64,000 bases of DNA from CAVQRB01 sp963715055 (GCA_963715055.1 CAVQRB010000018.1:456771-520770); one strand, 5' to 3'; positions 28,605 to 37,616 are shown, counted from the stretch's first letter. Notes: generated from the letters alone by a model not told the origin. Numbers and translations are program-made.

Positions 28605-28612
28605 CCGAAGTA

Positions 28613-28644
28613 CCGCGCGGGCCGGTTCAAGCCGGCCCGCGCGG
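28613..28644 (+). terminator. GC-rich hairpin before xoxF
   Basis: A perfect 13-base stem (28613-28625 and 28632-28644) with loop TTCAAG lies nine bases after the cytochrome c stop. The following sequence is not T-rich. It may terminate the fghA-cytochrome transcript partly and mark the end of that unit before the xoxF promoter or leader. Confidence 0.6.
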
Positions 28645-28728
28645 ATCAAATCCGGCATCGGCACTGGAAAAATCCAGGTGGATGCCACAGTCGCGGCAAT
28701 TCCGCCGCATGCTAGGGAGGCACTAACA

Positions 28729-30528
28729 ATGAAAAAGCTGACGCTTTTGACCTCCGGGATTGCACTTTGCGCCGGTATGGCCGTCGCAAACGACGATCTC
28801 GTGGCCCAGATGGGAGACGCCAAGCAATGGGCGATCCAGACGGGTGATTACAAGAACCAGCGGTATTCGGCCCTGGACCAGATCAATGCGGAGAACGTAG
28901 GTGATCTGCAGGTGGCGTGGACCTTCTCGACCGGCGTTCTGCGCGGACACGAAGGCTCTCCGCTGGTGATCGGCGACGTGATGTATGTGCATACGCCGTT
29001 CCCGAACATCGTCTATGCCCTCGATCTCAAGAACGATGGCAAGATCATCTGGAAGTACGAGCCCAAGCAGGATCCGAACGTGATCCCGGTCATGTGCTGC
29101 GATACCGTGAACCGCGGTGTGGCCTATGCCGACGGCAAGATCTTCCTGCATCAGGCTGACACCAAGGTCGTCGCACTCGATGCCGCGAACGGCTCGGTGG
29201 TCTGGGAAGCCCAGAACGGCGATCCGTCGATCGGCGAGACCAACACCGCGACCGTTCTGCCGGTCAAAGACAAGGTCATCGTGGGCATCTCTGGCGGCGA
29301 ATTCGGTGTCCGCGGTCACACGACTGCCTATGACATGAATACTGGTGAGCTCGTCTGGCGCGCCTATTCCATGGGTCCGGACAGCGACATCCTCGCCGAT
29401 CCGGAAAAGACAACCCATCTGGGCAAGCCCGTTGGCGCGGATTCCGGTACCAACACATGGGAAGGCGACCAGTGGATGATCGGTGGCGGCACCACCTGGG
29501 GCTGGTTCTCTGCGGATCTGGACGAGAACCTGTTCTATTACGGCACAGGCAACCCGTCCACATGGAACCCGGCGCAGCGTCCTGGCGACAATCGTTGGTC
29601 CATGACACTCATGGCGCGTGACATCGATACAGGTATGGCCAAGTGGTTCTACCAGATGACTCCGCATGACGAGTGGGATTATGACGGCATCAACGAGAAT
29701 ATCCTGACGGAGCAGACGATCGATGGGACTGAGCGCAAGCTGCTGACCCACTTCGATCGGAACGGTCTGGGCTATACCTTGGACCGCGTGACCGGTGAAC
29801 TGCTCGTGGCGGAGAAATACGACCCGGTTGTCAACTGGACGACAGGCGTCGACATGGATCCGAACTCCGACACTTATGGCCGTCCGGCCGTGGTGGCGCA
29901 GTATTCCACCGCGCAGAACGGCGAAGACGTGAACACCACCGGCATTTGCCCGGCGGCCCTCGGCACGAAGGACCAGCAACCTGCTGCCTACAGCCCGAAG
30001 ACCGAGATGTTCTACGTGCCCACCAACCACGTCTGCATGGACTACGAGCCGTTCCGCGTTTCCTACACCGCAGGTCAGCCCTACGTCGGTGCGACACTGG
30101 CGATGTACCCCGCACCGGAAAGCCATGGCGGAATGGGTAACTTCATCGCCTGGGACAACGTCAACGGTGAAATCAAGTGGTCGATCCCCGAGAAATTCTC
30201 GGTCTGGTCGGGCGCTCTGGCAACTGCCGGTGACGTAGTCTTCTACGGCACGCTCGAAGGCCACCTGAAGGCCGTGAACGCCGAAACCGGTGAGGAGCTT
30301 TACCGCTTCAAGACACCGTCGGGCATCATCGGCAACGTGATGACCTACGAATCGGACGGTAAGCAGTATATCGGTATCCTCTCGGGTGTCGGTGGCTGGG
30401 CCGGTATCGGTCTTGCGGCTGGTCTGACCAACCCCAATGACGGTCTTGGTGCCGTGGGCGGTTATGCGGCGCTGAGCGACTACACAGCCCTCGGCGGACA
30501 GCTGACTGTCTTCGCGCTGCCGAACTGA
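28729..30528 (+). CDS. xoxF: Lanthanide-dependent PQQ methanol dehydrogenase XoxF
   Basis: This 599-residue protein has a signal peptide and the eight-bladed propeller of quinoprotein alcohol dehydrogenases. The adjacent Cys123-Cys124 pair forms the disulfide at PQQ. The sequence EWDYDGIN gives catalytic Asp317 and a second Asp319, the lanthanide ligand absent from calcium-type MxaF, where Ala is found. SGGEFG and GTGNPSTWN supply further metal ligands. ATG 28729 follows AGGGAGG. No mxaF/mxaI pair occurs in the window, so this is the methanol dehydrogenase here. The sequence looks closest to the XoxF5 group. Confidence 0.97.
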   Translation: MKKLTLLTSGIALCAGMAVANDDLVAQMGDAKQWAIQTGDYKNQRYSALDQINAENVGDLQVAWTFSTGVLRGHEGSPLVIGDVMYVHTPFPNIVYALDLKNDGKIIWKYEPKQDPNVIPVMCCDTVNRGVAYADGKIFLHQADTKVVALDAANGSVVWEAQNGDPSIGETNTATVLPVKDKVIVGISGGEFGVRGHTTAYDMNTGELVWRAYSMGPDSDILADPEKTTHLGKPVGADSGTNTWEGDQWMIGGGTTWGWFSADLDENLFYYGTGNPSTWNPAQRPGDNRWSMTLMARDIDTGMAKWFYQMTPHDEWDYDGINENILTEQTIDGTERKLLTHFDRNGLGYTLDRVTGELLVAEKYDPVVNWTTGVDMDPNSDTYGRPAVVAQYSTAQNGEDVNTTGICPAALGTKDQQPAAYSPKTEMFYVPTNHVCMDYEPFRVSYTAGQPYVGATLAMYPAPESHGGMGNFIAWDNVNGEIKWSIPEKFSVWSGALATAGDVVFYGTLEGHLKAVNAETGEELYRFKTPSGIIGNVMTYESDGKQYIGILSGVGGWAGIGLAAGLTNPNDGLGAVGGYAALSDYTALGGQLTVFALPN

Positions 30529-30544
30529 GCGTGACCTGAAAACG

Positions 30545-30576
30545 GGATCCGCGCGCTGCAAAAGGCGCGCGGATCC
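30545..30576 (+). terminator. Perfect hairpin between xoxF and xoxG
   Basis: GGATCCGCGCGC (30545-30556), loop TGCAAAAG, and GCGCGCGGATCC (30565-30576) form a perfect 12-base stem, followed by TTCCTTGCC. It sits 16 bases after the xoxF stop and 36 bases before xoxG. It may be a partial terminator or a 3' stabiliser raising xoxF mRNA over xoxGJ. Confidence 0.7.
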
Positions 30577-30612
30577 TTCCTTGCCTGCCACCCCCTACAG
30601 AAAGGTTCGCGC

Positions 30613-31140
30613 ATGATGCGTCGTGCATTCACCCTGATCGCAGCCCTGACATTGCCGACGATGGTTTTTGCCTGGAGCGATCAGCCCGTTGATCCGGCGA
30701 AACAGGCGGATAACCCCGAGATCGCCGTCGCCTATGAGGACGGCGGCAAGTACTTCACGGACGATGACATTCCGACCTACAACGTCGGCGAAGACGGCAC
30801 GGTGGACTGGCTGACCTTTTCTGGTTTCCGCCGTTATCACGCCGAATGCCACGTCTGCCACGGACCCGACGGCGAAGGCTCGACCTATGCGCCCAAAATC
30901 AAGAATTCCGCCGTCAACATGGGCTATTATGACTTCTACGATGTCGTCGTGAACGGGCGCACGGTCGGCAACTCGGTGATGCCGCACTTCGGCGACAACC
31001 CGAACGTCATGTGCTACCTCAATGACATCTACGTGTATCTCAAGGCGCGCGGCATGGAAGCGGTTCCGAGAGGGCGCCCGGCCAAGAAAGAAGCCAAGAG
31101 CGACGTGATTGGCGAGGAAGAAAATGCCTGCATGGGCTGA
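30613..31140 (+). CDS. xoxG: XoxG-like cytochrome c, methanol metabolism-related
   Basis: This 175-residue exported protein has a signal peptide (about residues 1-20) and haem motif CHVCH (Cys79, Cys82, His83). Two further Cys occur in NVMCYLND and ENACMG, giving the four-Cys pattern of the methanol-metabolism cytochrome family. It is the expected electron acceptor of XoxF. Met ligand candidates include the NSVMPHF segment. The stop overlaps the xoxJ start by 17 bases. Confidence 0.92.
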   Translation: MMRRAFTLIAALTLPTMVFAWSDQPVDPAKQADNPEIAVAYEDGGKYFTDDDIPTYNVGEDGTVDWLTFSGFRRYHAECHVCHGPDGEGSTYAPKIKNSAVNMGYYDFYDVVVNGRTVGNSVMPHFGDNPNVMCYLNDIYVYLKARGMEAVPRGRPAKKEAKSDVIGEEENACMG

Positions 31141-31969
31141 TGCAATGAAGCGCCAGGCGGCGCTTCTCTTTATCGGGTTCTCCCTGGCGGGATCCGCAGC
31201 GGCGCAGACATCCGACCTCGTATCGAAGTCTGCCTTGCGTGTGTGCGCGGATCCCGCAAATTTTCCGATGTCGACCAAGGAAGGGACCGGTTACGAGAAC
31301 AGGATCGCCGAACTGGTCGCGGAAAAGCTGGAATTGCCGCTGGAATACAGCTGGTATCCGATGGCGACCGGATTTATCCGGAACACGCTTTTCGCCAAGA
31401 CCTGCGATCTGGTCATCGCCTATGCGCAGGGCGAGGAACTGGTGCTGAACACCAATCACTACTTCTCGTCCGCCTATGTGCTGATCGTGCCAAAGAACAG
31501 CGATCTGTCTGATGTCACGACGCTCTCCGATCCGCTCCTGAAGGACCGCCGGATCGGAATCATCGCAGGTACGCCACCCTCGGCGCATATGGCGCGCAAC
31601 GGGCTGATGCCGAAGGCAAAGGCCTATAACCTCGTGGTCGATCGCCGCTACGAAAGCCCCGCCGAGGACATGCTGAATGATCTTGCCGCGAGCGACACTG
31701 ACGCCGCCATCCTGTGGGGCCCGATCGGGGGGCCGCTCGTGAAGTCCATGTATCCCGACATGGTGGTGATCCCTTTGATTGCTGAGCAATTGCCGCCGCG
31801 GCTATTCTTCCGCATCACAATGGGCGTGCGCCAGGGAGAGAAGGTCTGGCAGCGCGAACTCAATTCGCTGATCCGGCGCAATCAGGACGAGATCAACGCG
31901 ATCCTGATCGACGCCGGCGTGCCTCTGGTGAATGATCTCGGCACCGAGGTGCTGGAGATCTCCAAGTGA
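31124..31969 (+). CDS. xoxJ: XoxJ-like periplasmic binding protein
   Basis: This 281-residue protein has a signal peptide and a solute-binding type 3 fold (ALRVCADPANFPMSTKEGTG, DLVIAYAQGEELVL, RRIGIIAGTPPSAHM). XoxJ/MxaJ proteins belong to this fold but have an altered ligand cleft and probably help activate XoxF. ATG 31124 is chosen because GAGGAAG lies at 31114-31120. A later ATG (31145) lacks a site, and a TTG at 31109 is possible. Confidence 0.92.
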   Translation: MPAWADAMKRQAALLFIGFSLAGSAAAQTSDLVSKSALRVCADPANFPMSTKEGTGYENRIAELVAEKLELPLEYSWYPMATGFIRNTLFAKTCDLVIAYAQGEELVLNTNHYFSSAYVLIVPKNSDLSDVTTLSDPLLKDRRIGIIAGTPPSAHMARNGLMPKAKAYNLVVDRRYESPAEDMLNDLAASDTDAAILWGPIGGPLVKSMYPDMVVIPLIAEQLPPRLFFRITMGVRQGEKVWQRELNSLIRRNQDEINAILIDAGVPLVNDLGTEVLEISK

Positions 31970-32517
31970 TCCGCGGGCTGGCATTGGCGCTTTTGTTGCC
32001 GATGACAGCCTTCGCCCAGACGGTGCCGGAACCACGGGACTACCGGATGGACGACTATCGCGCTCCGGTGCCCGATGCGTTGACCGGGGGCACCGTGGTC
32101 GGACCGGAGGAGGCCCATGTGCTCTGGGCCGACGGCAGCGCCGGTTTCATCGACGTGCTCCCTCAACCTCCCAAACCTGCGAACCTGCCCAAAGGCACAA
32201 TCTGGCGCGACAAGCCGCATGATACGATCCCGGGCGCGATCTGGTTGCCGAACGTGGGTTACGGTGCCATCGCCGATGTAACCGCCGACTACTTCCGCAA
32301 GGGTCTGGAAAAGGTGACCGGCGGCGATCCTGCCGCGCCGGTAGTGATCTTCTGTCTCGAAGATTGCTGGATGAGCTGGAATGCGGCGAAACGCGCCATC
32401 GAATGGGGGTATTCAGCGGTTTACTGGCTGCCCGAGGGCGTCGACGGCTGGATGCTCTGGGACTATCCGCTTGAGCGGGTCACGCCGGAAGAAGGCCAGC
32501 CGCAGACCGGCGGCTGA
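31966..32517 (+). CDS. PQQ-dependent catabolism-associated Cys-Trp motif protein (rhodanese-like)
   Basis: This 183-residue exported protein has a signal peptide and a rhodanese-like fold. The motif FCLEDCWMSWNAAKRA holds Cys130 and Cys134 followed by Trp135 (C-X3-C-W), matching the family called CXXCW motif protein in PQQ clusters. It is joined to xoxJ by ATGA overlap. With the SoxYZ-like carriers and metallohydrolase it may form part of a periplasmic thiol relay; the reaction is not known. Confidence 0.87.
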   Translation: MIRGLALALLLPMTAFAQTVPEPRDYRMDDYRAPVPDALTGGTVVGPEEAHVLWADGSAGFIDVLPQPPKPANLPKGTIWRDKPHDTIPGAIWLPNVGYGAIADVTADYFRKGLEKVTGGDPAAPVVIFCLEDCWMSWNAAKRAIEWGYSAVYWLPEGVDGWMLWDYPLERVTPEEGQPQTGG

Positions 32518-32529
32518 CGTACGCGGGCC

Positions 32530-33342
32530 TCAGTACCCGGGCAGGGTCTTTTGCGCCTTGGCTACCGTGCCATCCGTATCGGTCATGGTCACATCGACCA
32601 TTTGCGTCGAACGCGGCACCGACAGCCCGACCCGCGGATTTTCCGACAGCGAGATCGACCCGGTCATGGTCGCGAAGCCCGCGCCATCGAGGTCGATATC
32701 GACGGTTTCGACATATCGCATCGGAATGAAAAGCAGGGAGATCTGGTCCATCTGCATGCCCGAGTGCGACGGGTGGGAAATGTCGAGATCCATGCGGTTG
32801 AGGCGCGAGGCGAGGCTCGCGAGCTTGCCCATCGCCACACCGGGCAACGCGTCGCCAACCTCGATCTGCATCTGCCCGAGCGTTGCAAGCGCCACGTCGG
32901 GATCGGTGCCCGGGGGTGCCGCACAAGCGCCCTGACCGGATGTCTTTACCATGGCCTCCGAGACGAAGATGCGCCCGTCCGTGGTTTCGGCCACCACATG
33001 CAAGGGCGTCGGTCCGTTGATCCGCATGGTAACATCGAAATAGAAACTGGCTTGCGGCGTATCGAGATCGAAGACCGCCGAGACCGGCATCGGGTTTTCG
33101 TCGAGCACGACAGTCACCTTGCGGACCTGCGTATCCGAGGGAGCGATGATCTGCGCCGCAAGGGCTGTGCGCGAGTCCTCGAAGGTACGGTAGGGCGCGT
33201 CGATTGCAATCACCGATGTGCCGTCAAGCAGCGCGCGGTCGCCGTAAAGTTCCCGGCTGATGGCTTCCCAGGCCTCGCTCGCGGCAAAAGCGGGAAGAGC
33301 CGTGGCGCAGAACAGGGCCGCAGACAACGTCAGGTGCTTCAT
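32530..33342 (-). CDS. Quinoprotein dehydrogenase-associated SoxYZ-like carrier (second copy)
   Basis: This 270-residue exported protein is paralogous to the one at 23454: both share DAPYR, VVLDENP/VVIDENP, a GQM segment, the MRYV/HFI region and SLSENP/SISENP. A single Cys140 lies in GQGACAAP, where the paralogue has Cys144 in SGGCSAP. The signal peptide has another Cys. It is convergent with the xoxFGJ operon and coupled by ATGA with the beta-propeller gene upstream. Confidence 0.88.
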   Translation of the reverse strand: MKHLTLSAALFCATALPAFAASEAWEAISRELYGDRALLDGTSVIAIDAPYRTFEDSRTALAAQIIAPSDTQVRKVTVVLDENPMPVSAVFDLDTPQASFYFDVTMRINGPTPLHVVAETTDGRIFVSEAMVKTSGQGACAAPPGTDPDVALATLGQMQIEVGDALPGVAMGKLASLASRLNRMDLDISHPSHSGMQMDQISLLFIPMRYVETVDIDLDGAGFATMTGSISLSENPRVGLSVPRSTQMVDVTMTDTDGTVAKAQKTLPGY

Positions 33343-34280
33343 GGCGTTCCTCCCAGAACAAATGCCCCGAAGGCGCGAGGCCCATCGCAGGTATCGATGG
33401 TTTCTACCACGGAAAGGGTCTCGGCGTCGATCTTTGTGACAGTATTGTCGAACCAGTTCGCAAGGAGGATGTGGCCTCCGTCCGAGGTCGCGTCGATACC
33501 TTCCGGGTACTCGCCGCTTGGAAGGGTGGCAAGGGTCGCCAATGTGGCGAGATCGATCACGCTCACGGTGTTTTCGTATTGGTTCGTGATGAAAGCTCGG
33601 TTCCGGGCAAATGCGACGCCATAGGGCCGCTCGCCTACCGCCACGGTCGCCGTGACGGTTCCGGCAATGGGGTCGATCACCGTGACATCGTTGCTGCCTA
33701 CATTGGCCACGAAAAGCCGCCCGTCCGGCGCGAAGCGCAACCCGAAAGGTCGCGTGCCGGTGTCGATCCGGTGGCGCAGGGTCAGGCTCTCCGCATCGAA
33801 GAGGGAAACCTGATCCGCGTCTCGGTCGGCAGAGGCCAGAACCGTGCCGTCGGGCGAGATATCGAGGCCCGCAGGTGCCGCACCGGTCACAAGTTCAGTC
33901 TCTGTTTCGAGGCTTTCTGCTTCCAGCACCCAGATGCGCGCATTGTACCAGTCCGACACGAAGACGCGGGCGCGGCGTGCGTCCACGCTGATACCGATGG
34001 GTCCGCCGTCAAGCGTCACGTGGGCAAGAACGTGCCCGTTCGACGGATCAAGCCGGCGCACAACCTTGCTGTCGGCGGAGACAGTGAACACCGCACCGGG
34101 GCTGGCCGCGACGCCTGCGGGCTTTCCGGGCAGGGACCAGCGCGAGACCTCCTTTTCTGTCACCACGTCAATCACGCTGAGCGCGTCGCCGTTTTGACAG
34201 GTGACGAAAGCCAAGTCCCCTGCCGCAAGAGAACTTGCGGCGAGGCTCAGCAGCAGAGCCAGGTCAGGAGCCCGGCGCAC
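33339..34280 (-). CDS. YVTN-type beta-propeller, exported
   Basis: About seven repeats of the type VTVIDPIAGTVTATVAVGER and VSVIDLATLATLATLPSGEY mark a YVTN beta-propeller of 313 residues after a signal peptide (MRRAPDLALLLSLAASSLAA from a GTG at 34280). An ATG at 34301 would add seven residues and cannot be excluded. Single Cys residues occur in FVTCQNG and DTCDGP. Such propellers accompany PQQ dehydrogenases, but their function is unknown. The start lies inside the end of the SRPBCC gene. Confidence 0.8.
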   Translation of the reverse strand: MRRAPDLALLLSLAASSLAAGDLAFVTCQNGDALSVIDVVTEKEVSRWSLPGKPAGVAASPGAVFTVSADSKVVRRLDPSNGHVLAHVTLDGGPIGISVDARRARVFVSDWYNARIWVLEAESLETETELVTGAAPAGLDISPDGTVLASADRDADQVSLFDAESLTLRHRIDTGTRPFGLRFAPDGRLFVANVGSNDVTVIDPIAGTVTATVAVGERPYGVAFARNRAFITNQYENTVSVIDLATLATLATLPSGEYPEGIDATSDGGHILLANWFDNTVTKIDAETLSVVETIDTCDGPRAFGAFVLGGTP

Positions 34281-34809
34281 CGAACTTTTCGACCAGCGCA
34301 TCGAGACCCGCCTGATAGACACCGGTGACGGCGGCAACCGCAGCCTCGTCGTTGAGCTCCGGTGGTGGGTCGTTGTTGGGATACCCACGATAGAAGGCAC
34401 CGCGCCATTCGACGATCGATCCGCCGCCATCCCGCGGCTTCACGGTCAGATGCGCGGAATAATTCGTGACTGGCAGAACCTCCACGGCCACCTCCTCGAT
34501 GCGGTAGGAATAGGTCATCTTGTCGGCGTCGTACTTGTAAAGAAGCTCCGAAATCGTCGGTCCGCCTTCCTGGCCCAGTGTCAGCACCCGCGTCGCGTCG
34601 ACCTCATTGCCATTCTCACCGGTGCTGGCATGCACCGCAGGATGCCAGGACATGTCCTGGAAGTTGCCGATGGTCTGCCAGACTTCCGCGGGCTCGGCTG
34701 CAACCTCCGCGCTCAGGGTCACCTTCTGTCGCGTTGGCCCGTGCGCCGATGCGATGCCCGGCAACAGCGCAAAGGCAAGCCCCGTCATCAGAACGATACG
34801 TCTTTTCAT
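34264..34809 (-). CDS. SRPBCC-fold protein, MxaD-like
   Basis: This 181-residue exported protein has a signal peptide (to SAHG, residue 24) and a START/SRPBCC fold (AEVAAEPAEVWQTIGNFQDM, GGPTISELLYKYDADKMTYS, GGSIVEWRGAFYR). MxaD of Methylobacterium, encoded in the mxa operon and linked to methanol dehydrogenase-cytochrome interaction, is of this type. ATG 34809 follows GGGGGAGGA. It is coupled by ATGA overlap to the gene upstream. Confidence 0.82.
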   Translation of the reverse strand: MKRRIVLMTGLAFALLPGIASAHGPTRQKVTLSAEVAAEPAEVWQTIGNFQDMSWHPAVHASTGENGNEVDATRVLTLGQEGGPTISELLYKYDADKMTYSYRIEEVAVEVLPVTNYSAHLTVKPRDGGGSIVEWRGAFYRGYPNNDPPPELNDEAAVAAVTGVYQAGLDALVEKFGAPGS

Positions 34810-35294
34810 TTGTCCTCCCCCTTGAAGAAACGGTTTTTCAGAATGTAGCGCATGCCGCGGTCCCAGCTTTCGTCGGTGTTGCCGCGAATGTCCACGACGC
34901 CACCCTTGACGGTCTCGCCGGTCGCCGTGTCGCGCAATTGCAGGTTTATGGCGAGGATCAGGTTCGAGGTTTTTTGCACCTCGCCCACCAGCGCATAGCT
35001 TGCGCCCAGCGATGCCGCGATGCGCGTGTCGCAGCCGTAGCATTTCGCGAGGTTCACGTGCCTTTCGATCTCGTTCCGGGCGGGTTCGATATCAACCAGC
35101 TCATAGCCCTTCGCGGTGAAGGTCTGCGCCACCATCGTCTCGAGACGCACAATCCGCGCGAGTTCCGCCGGGTCCTGTCCAAGTTCGGTTGTCTGGAGCG
35201 AACTGTCGAGCAGGTAGAGGCCGAAGAAGGCCACTTTTTCCTGAGCGAAAGCGGGCGTTACCGCCAGCAAAACCGTGAACAAAATCAGCCGCAT
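34806..35294 (-). CDS. Exported protein, DUF2380/DUF3280-like
   Basis: This 162-residue protein has a signal peptide (MRLILFTVLLAVTPAFAQ) and the pattern KVAFFGLYLLDSSLQ and ASLGASYALVGEVQKTSNLI of small secreted DUF2380/DUF3280 proteins. A CYGC motif (LAKCYGCDTRIA) could bind metal or form a disulfide. It heads a minus-strand operon of four genes ending with the SoxYZ-like carrier. Exact function is unknown. Confidence 0.7.
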   Translation of the reverse strand: MRLILFTVLLAVTPAFAQEKVAFFGLYLLDSSLQTTELGQDPAELARIVRLETMVAQTFTAKGYELVDIEPARNEIERHVNLAKCYGCDTRIAASLGASYALVGEVQKTSNLILAINLQLRDTATGETVKGGVVDIRGNTDESWDRGMRYILKNRFFKGEDK

Positions 35295-35441
35295 GGACCC
35301 GTTCTTAATTAATAAGAATCGCCCTTTATGGTGCGGGTGGTAGGCTCATGCTCACAACCCGGCCAAAAGTATCGGTTCACGATCCGGTCCGGGCACTAGA
35401 TCAAGGGAGAGCCCGGACGCATTTGATCGGGCAGGGAGGAC
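35295..35441. promoter_or_regulatory. Divergent promoter with an AT-rich palindrome
   Basis: TTCTTA (35302-35307), spacer AATTA, and TAAGAA (35313-35318) form a 17-base palindrome eight bases from the minus-strand start and 124 bases from the plus-strand start. The 147-base region separates two PQQ-system operons, so it is a likely control point. No factor can be named. Confidence 0.4.
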
Positions 35442-36632
35442 ATGGTGATACGATTTACTTCGCTCCTCGCGGCGCTGGGCCTGTTGTTCTGCGCAGGCGC
35501 GCCGGCTTGGGCGATCGACGTGAAAGCGGCGGTGCTGCGCGTGGATTACCCCATTCTGCTGCCGATCAGCCGCTACGACCTGCGTCCGGATGATCTGGGC
35601 TTCGCGGGGGCGGCGCTTGCCGACGAGGACAATGGCACCACGGGCGGTTTTCTGGGGCATACCTATGAAACCAGGACCGTGGCGACGGAACCCGAAGGGG
35701 CCGATGCGGCGCTCGATGCCCTGCTTGCCGATGGGATCCGGCTGATCGTCGTGATGGCGAAGGGAGAGGACGTGCTGCGTCTGACGGACCGGGCGGCTGA
35801 CGCGGGCGCGCTCGTCTTCAATGCCACGGCGCCCGATGAGACGCTGCGCGACGATCAGTGCCGCGCCAATCTGCTGCACACTGCACCCAGCAATGCGATG
35901 CTTGCGGATGCGGTGGCGCAATTCGCGGTATGGAAGAAATGGGATGAGTGGTTTCTGATCTCCGGCAGCAACCCCGAGGACATCGCGATCGCCGAAGCCT
36001 ACCGCAAGTCCGCGCGCAAGTTCGGCGCGACGATCACCGAAGACCGCAGTTTCGAGGACACCGGCGGGTCGCGGCGCACCGATTCCGGTCACGTGCTCGT
36101 GCAGCGCCAGCTTCCCACCTTTACGCAGGACGCCGATGACCATGATGTGGTGATCGCCGCCGACGGAAGCGACTATTTTGCGCGCTACCTGAGTTATCAT
36201 CTTTGGACACCACGCCCGGTGATGGGGTCGGGCGGGCTGATCCCGACGACCTTCCACGGCGCTCATGAAGCCTATGGTGCCACGCAATACCAGACCCGTT
36301 TCGAGAAGCTGACCCTGCGCTATGCCAAGCCTGAGGATTACAACGTCTGGTTGGCGCTGCGCGTCGTCGGCGAGGCAGTGACGCGCGGCAATACCGCAGA
36401 CCCGCAAGGCGTGCGGGACTACGCGATTTCGGATGCCTTTGAGCTTGCGGCCTTCAAGGGCACCAAGGTCACTTTCCGCGACTGGAATGGCCAACTGCGT
36501 CAGCCAATCCTGCTCTATGACGGCTCGATCACCGTGAGCGTCAGCCCGCAGGAAGGCTTCCTGCACCAGTCGTCGCCACTCGATACGCTGGGTCTCGACC
36601 GCCCGGAAAGCCGTTGCACCGCATTCAACTGA
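35442..36632 (+). CDS. PQQ alcohol dehydrogenase system ABC-type substrate-binding protein
   Basis: This 396-residue exported protein has a signal peptide and a branched-chain amino-acid-binding-like fold (DGIRLIVVMAKGEDVLRLTD, WDEWFLISGSNPEDIAIAEA, EDYNVWLALRVVGEAVTRGN). It matches the family found in PQQ-dependent alcohol dehydrogenase systems; LutA of the Methylorubrum extorquens lanthanide uptake cluster belongs to it. ATG 35442 follows GGGAGGA. The matching ATPase and permease are not adjacent here but probably are those at 47326-48833. Confidence 0.85.
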   Translation: MVIRFTSLLAALGLLFCAGAPAWAIDVKAAVLRVDYPILLPISRYDLRPDDLGFAGAALADEDNGTTGGFLGHTYETRTVATEPEGADAALDALLADGIRLIVVMAKGEDVLRLTDRAADAGALVFNATAPDETLRDDQCRANLLHTAPSNAMLADAVAQFAVWKKWDEWFLISGSNPEDIAIAEAYRKSARKFGATITEDRSFEDTGGSRRTDSGHVLVQRQLPTFTQDADDHDVVIAADGSDYFARYLSYHLWTPRPVMGSGGLIPTTFHGAHEAYGATQYQTRFEKLTLRYAKPEDYNVWLALRVVGEAVTRGNTADPQGVRDYAISDAFELAAFKGTKVTFRDWNGQLRQPILLYDGSITVSVSPQEGFLHQSSPLDTLGLDRPESRCTAFN

Positions 36633-36644
36633 GGGAAGATATCC

Positions 36645-37616
36645 ATGCGACACCTTCTGCTTACTTCCGCATTTGTCCTGGTGACCGCCGCTCCGGCGCT
36701 GGCAGGCAAGGCCTTTGTCACCAATGAACGCGGCAACACCGTCACCGTGGTCAATACCGAGACATGGGAGGTGGAGACCGAGTTCTTCGCCGGCAACCGG
36801 CCGCGCGGGATCACCGTAAGCCCGGATGGAACCAAGATCTATGTCTGCGCCTCCGACGACAACCTTGTGCGGGTCTTCGATTCGACAACCTATGAGGAAC
36901 TGCCGAGCCTGCCCTCCGGCCCCGACCCGGAGCTTTTCGTGCTGGAGCCCTCCGGCACCCGTCTCTACATCGCCAATGAGGACGACAACCTCGTCACCGT
37001 GACCGACACGGAGACACGCACCGTCCTGGCGGAAGTCCCGGTAGGCGTCGAGCCCGAGGGCATGGGTATTTCGCCCGATGCCAAATTCGTGGTGAATACC
37101 TCCGAGACCACCAACATGGCGCATTTCATCTCCACTGAGGATTATCAGATCAAGCACAACGTGCTGGTGGATCAGCGCCCGCGCTACGCGGAGTATACCA
37201 AGGATGGCAAACGCCTCTTCGTCACCTCCGAGATCGGCGGGACGGTCACCGCCATGGATATCGCCGAGGACGGCACGCCGACGGTGGTGGGCAAGATCAC
37301 CTTCGAGGTGCCCGGCGTGCAGCCCGAATGGCTGCAGCCCGTGGGCGTGGAAATCACTTCCGACGGCACGCGGCTCTTCGTGGCGCTGGGGCCGGCGAAC
37401 CGTGTCGCGGTGATCGATGCACAAACACTGGAAGTGATCGACTACATCCTCGTGGGCCAGCGGGTCTGGCAGCTCAAGTTCACACCGGATGAGAAGTATC
37501 TGCTGACGACCAACGGCAATTCCAATGACATCACAGTGATTGATGTGGCGAAGGAAGAGGCGATCAAATCGGTGCAGGTGGGCCAGCAGCCCTGGGGTGT
37601 CGTGACAATAGAATAA
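36645..37616 (+). CDS. PQQ-dependent catabolism-associated beta-propeller protein
   Basis: This 323-residue exported protein has repeats such as KAFVTNERGNTVTVVNTETW, TVLAEVPVGVEPEGMGISPD and ITVIDVAKEEAIKSVQVGQQ, forming a YVTN beta-propeller. It fits the propeller family specific to PQQ catabolism clusters. It lies 12 bases after the binding protein gene and is probably co-transcribed with it. It is not a close copy of the propeller at 33339. Confidence 0.88.
   Translation: MRHLLLTSAFVLVTAAPALAGKAFVTNERGNTVTVVNTETWEVETEFFAGNRPRGITVSPDGTKIYVCASDDNLVRVFDSTTYEELPSLPSGPDPELFVLEPSGTRLYIANEDDNLVTVTDTETRTVLAEVPVGVEPEGMGISPDAKFVVNTSETTNMAHFISTEDYQIKHNVLVDQRPRYAEYTKDGKRLFVTSEIGGTVTAMDIAEDGTPTVVGKITFEVPGVQPEWLQPVGVEITSDGTRLFVALGPANRVAVIDAQTLEVIDYILVGQRVWQLKFTPDEKYLLTTNGNSNDITVIDVAKEEAIKSVQVGQQPWGVVTIE

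Noticed and set aside
28723..30591. A 622-codon open frame antisense to xoxF
   Set aside because: It mirrors the strong codon bias of xoxF, has no ribosome site or domain, and covers a well-supported gene on the other strand.
30613..31140. The cytochrome at 30613 as a general cytochrome c unrelated to methanol
   Set aside because: It has the four-Cys pattern of the methanol-metabolism cytochrome family and stands between xoxF and xoxJ, so XoxG is the better call.
35352..37424. A 690-codon open frame on the minus strand across the binding protein and beta-propeller genes
   Set aside because: It has no family resemblance and opposes two genes with signal peptides and clear domains; it is a high-GC shadow frame.
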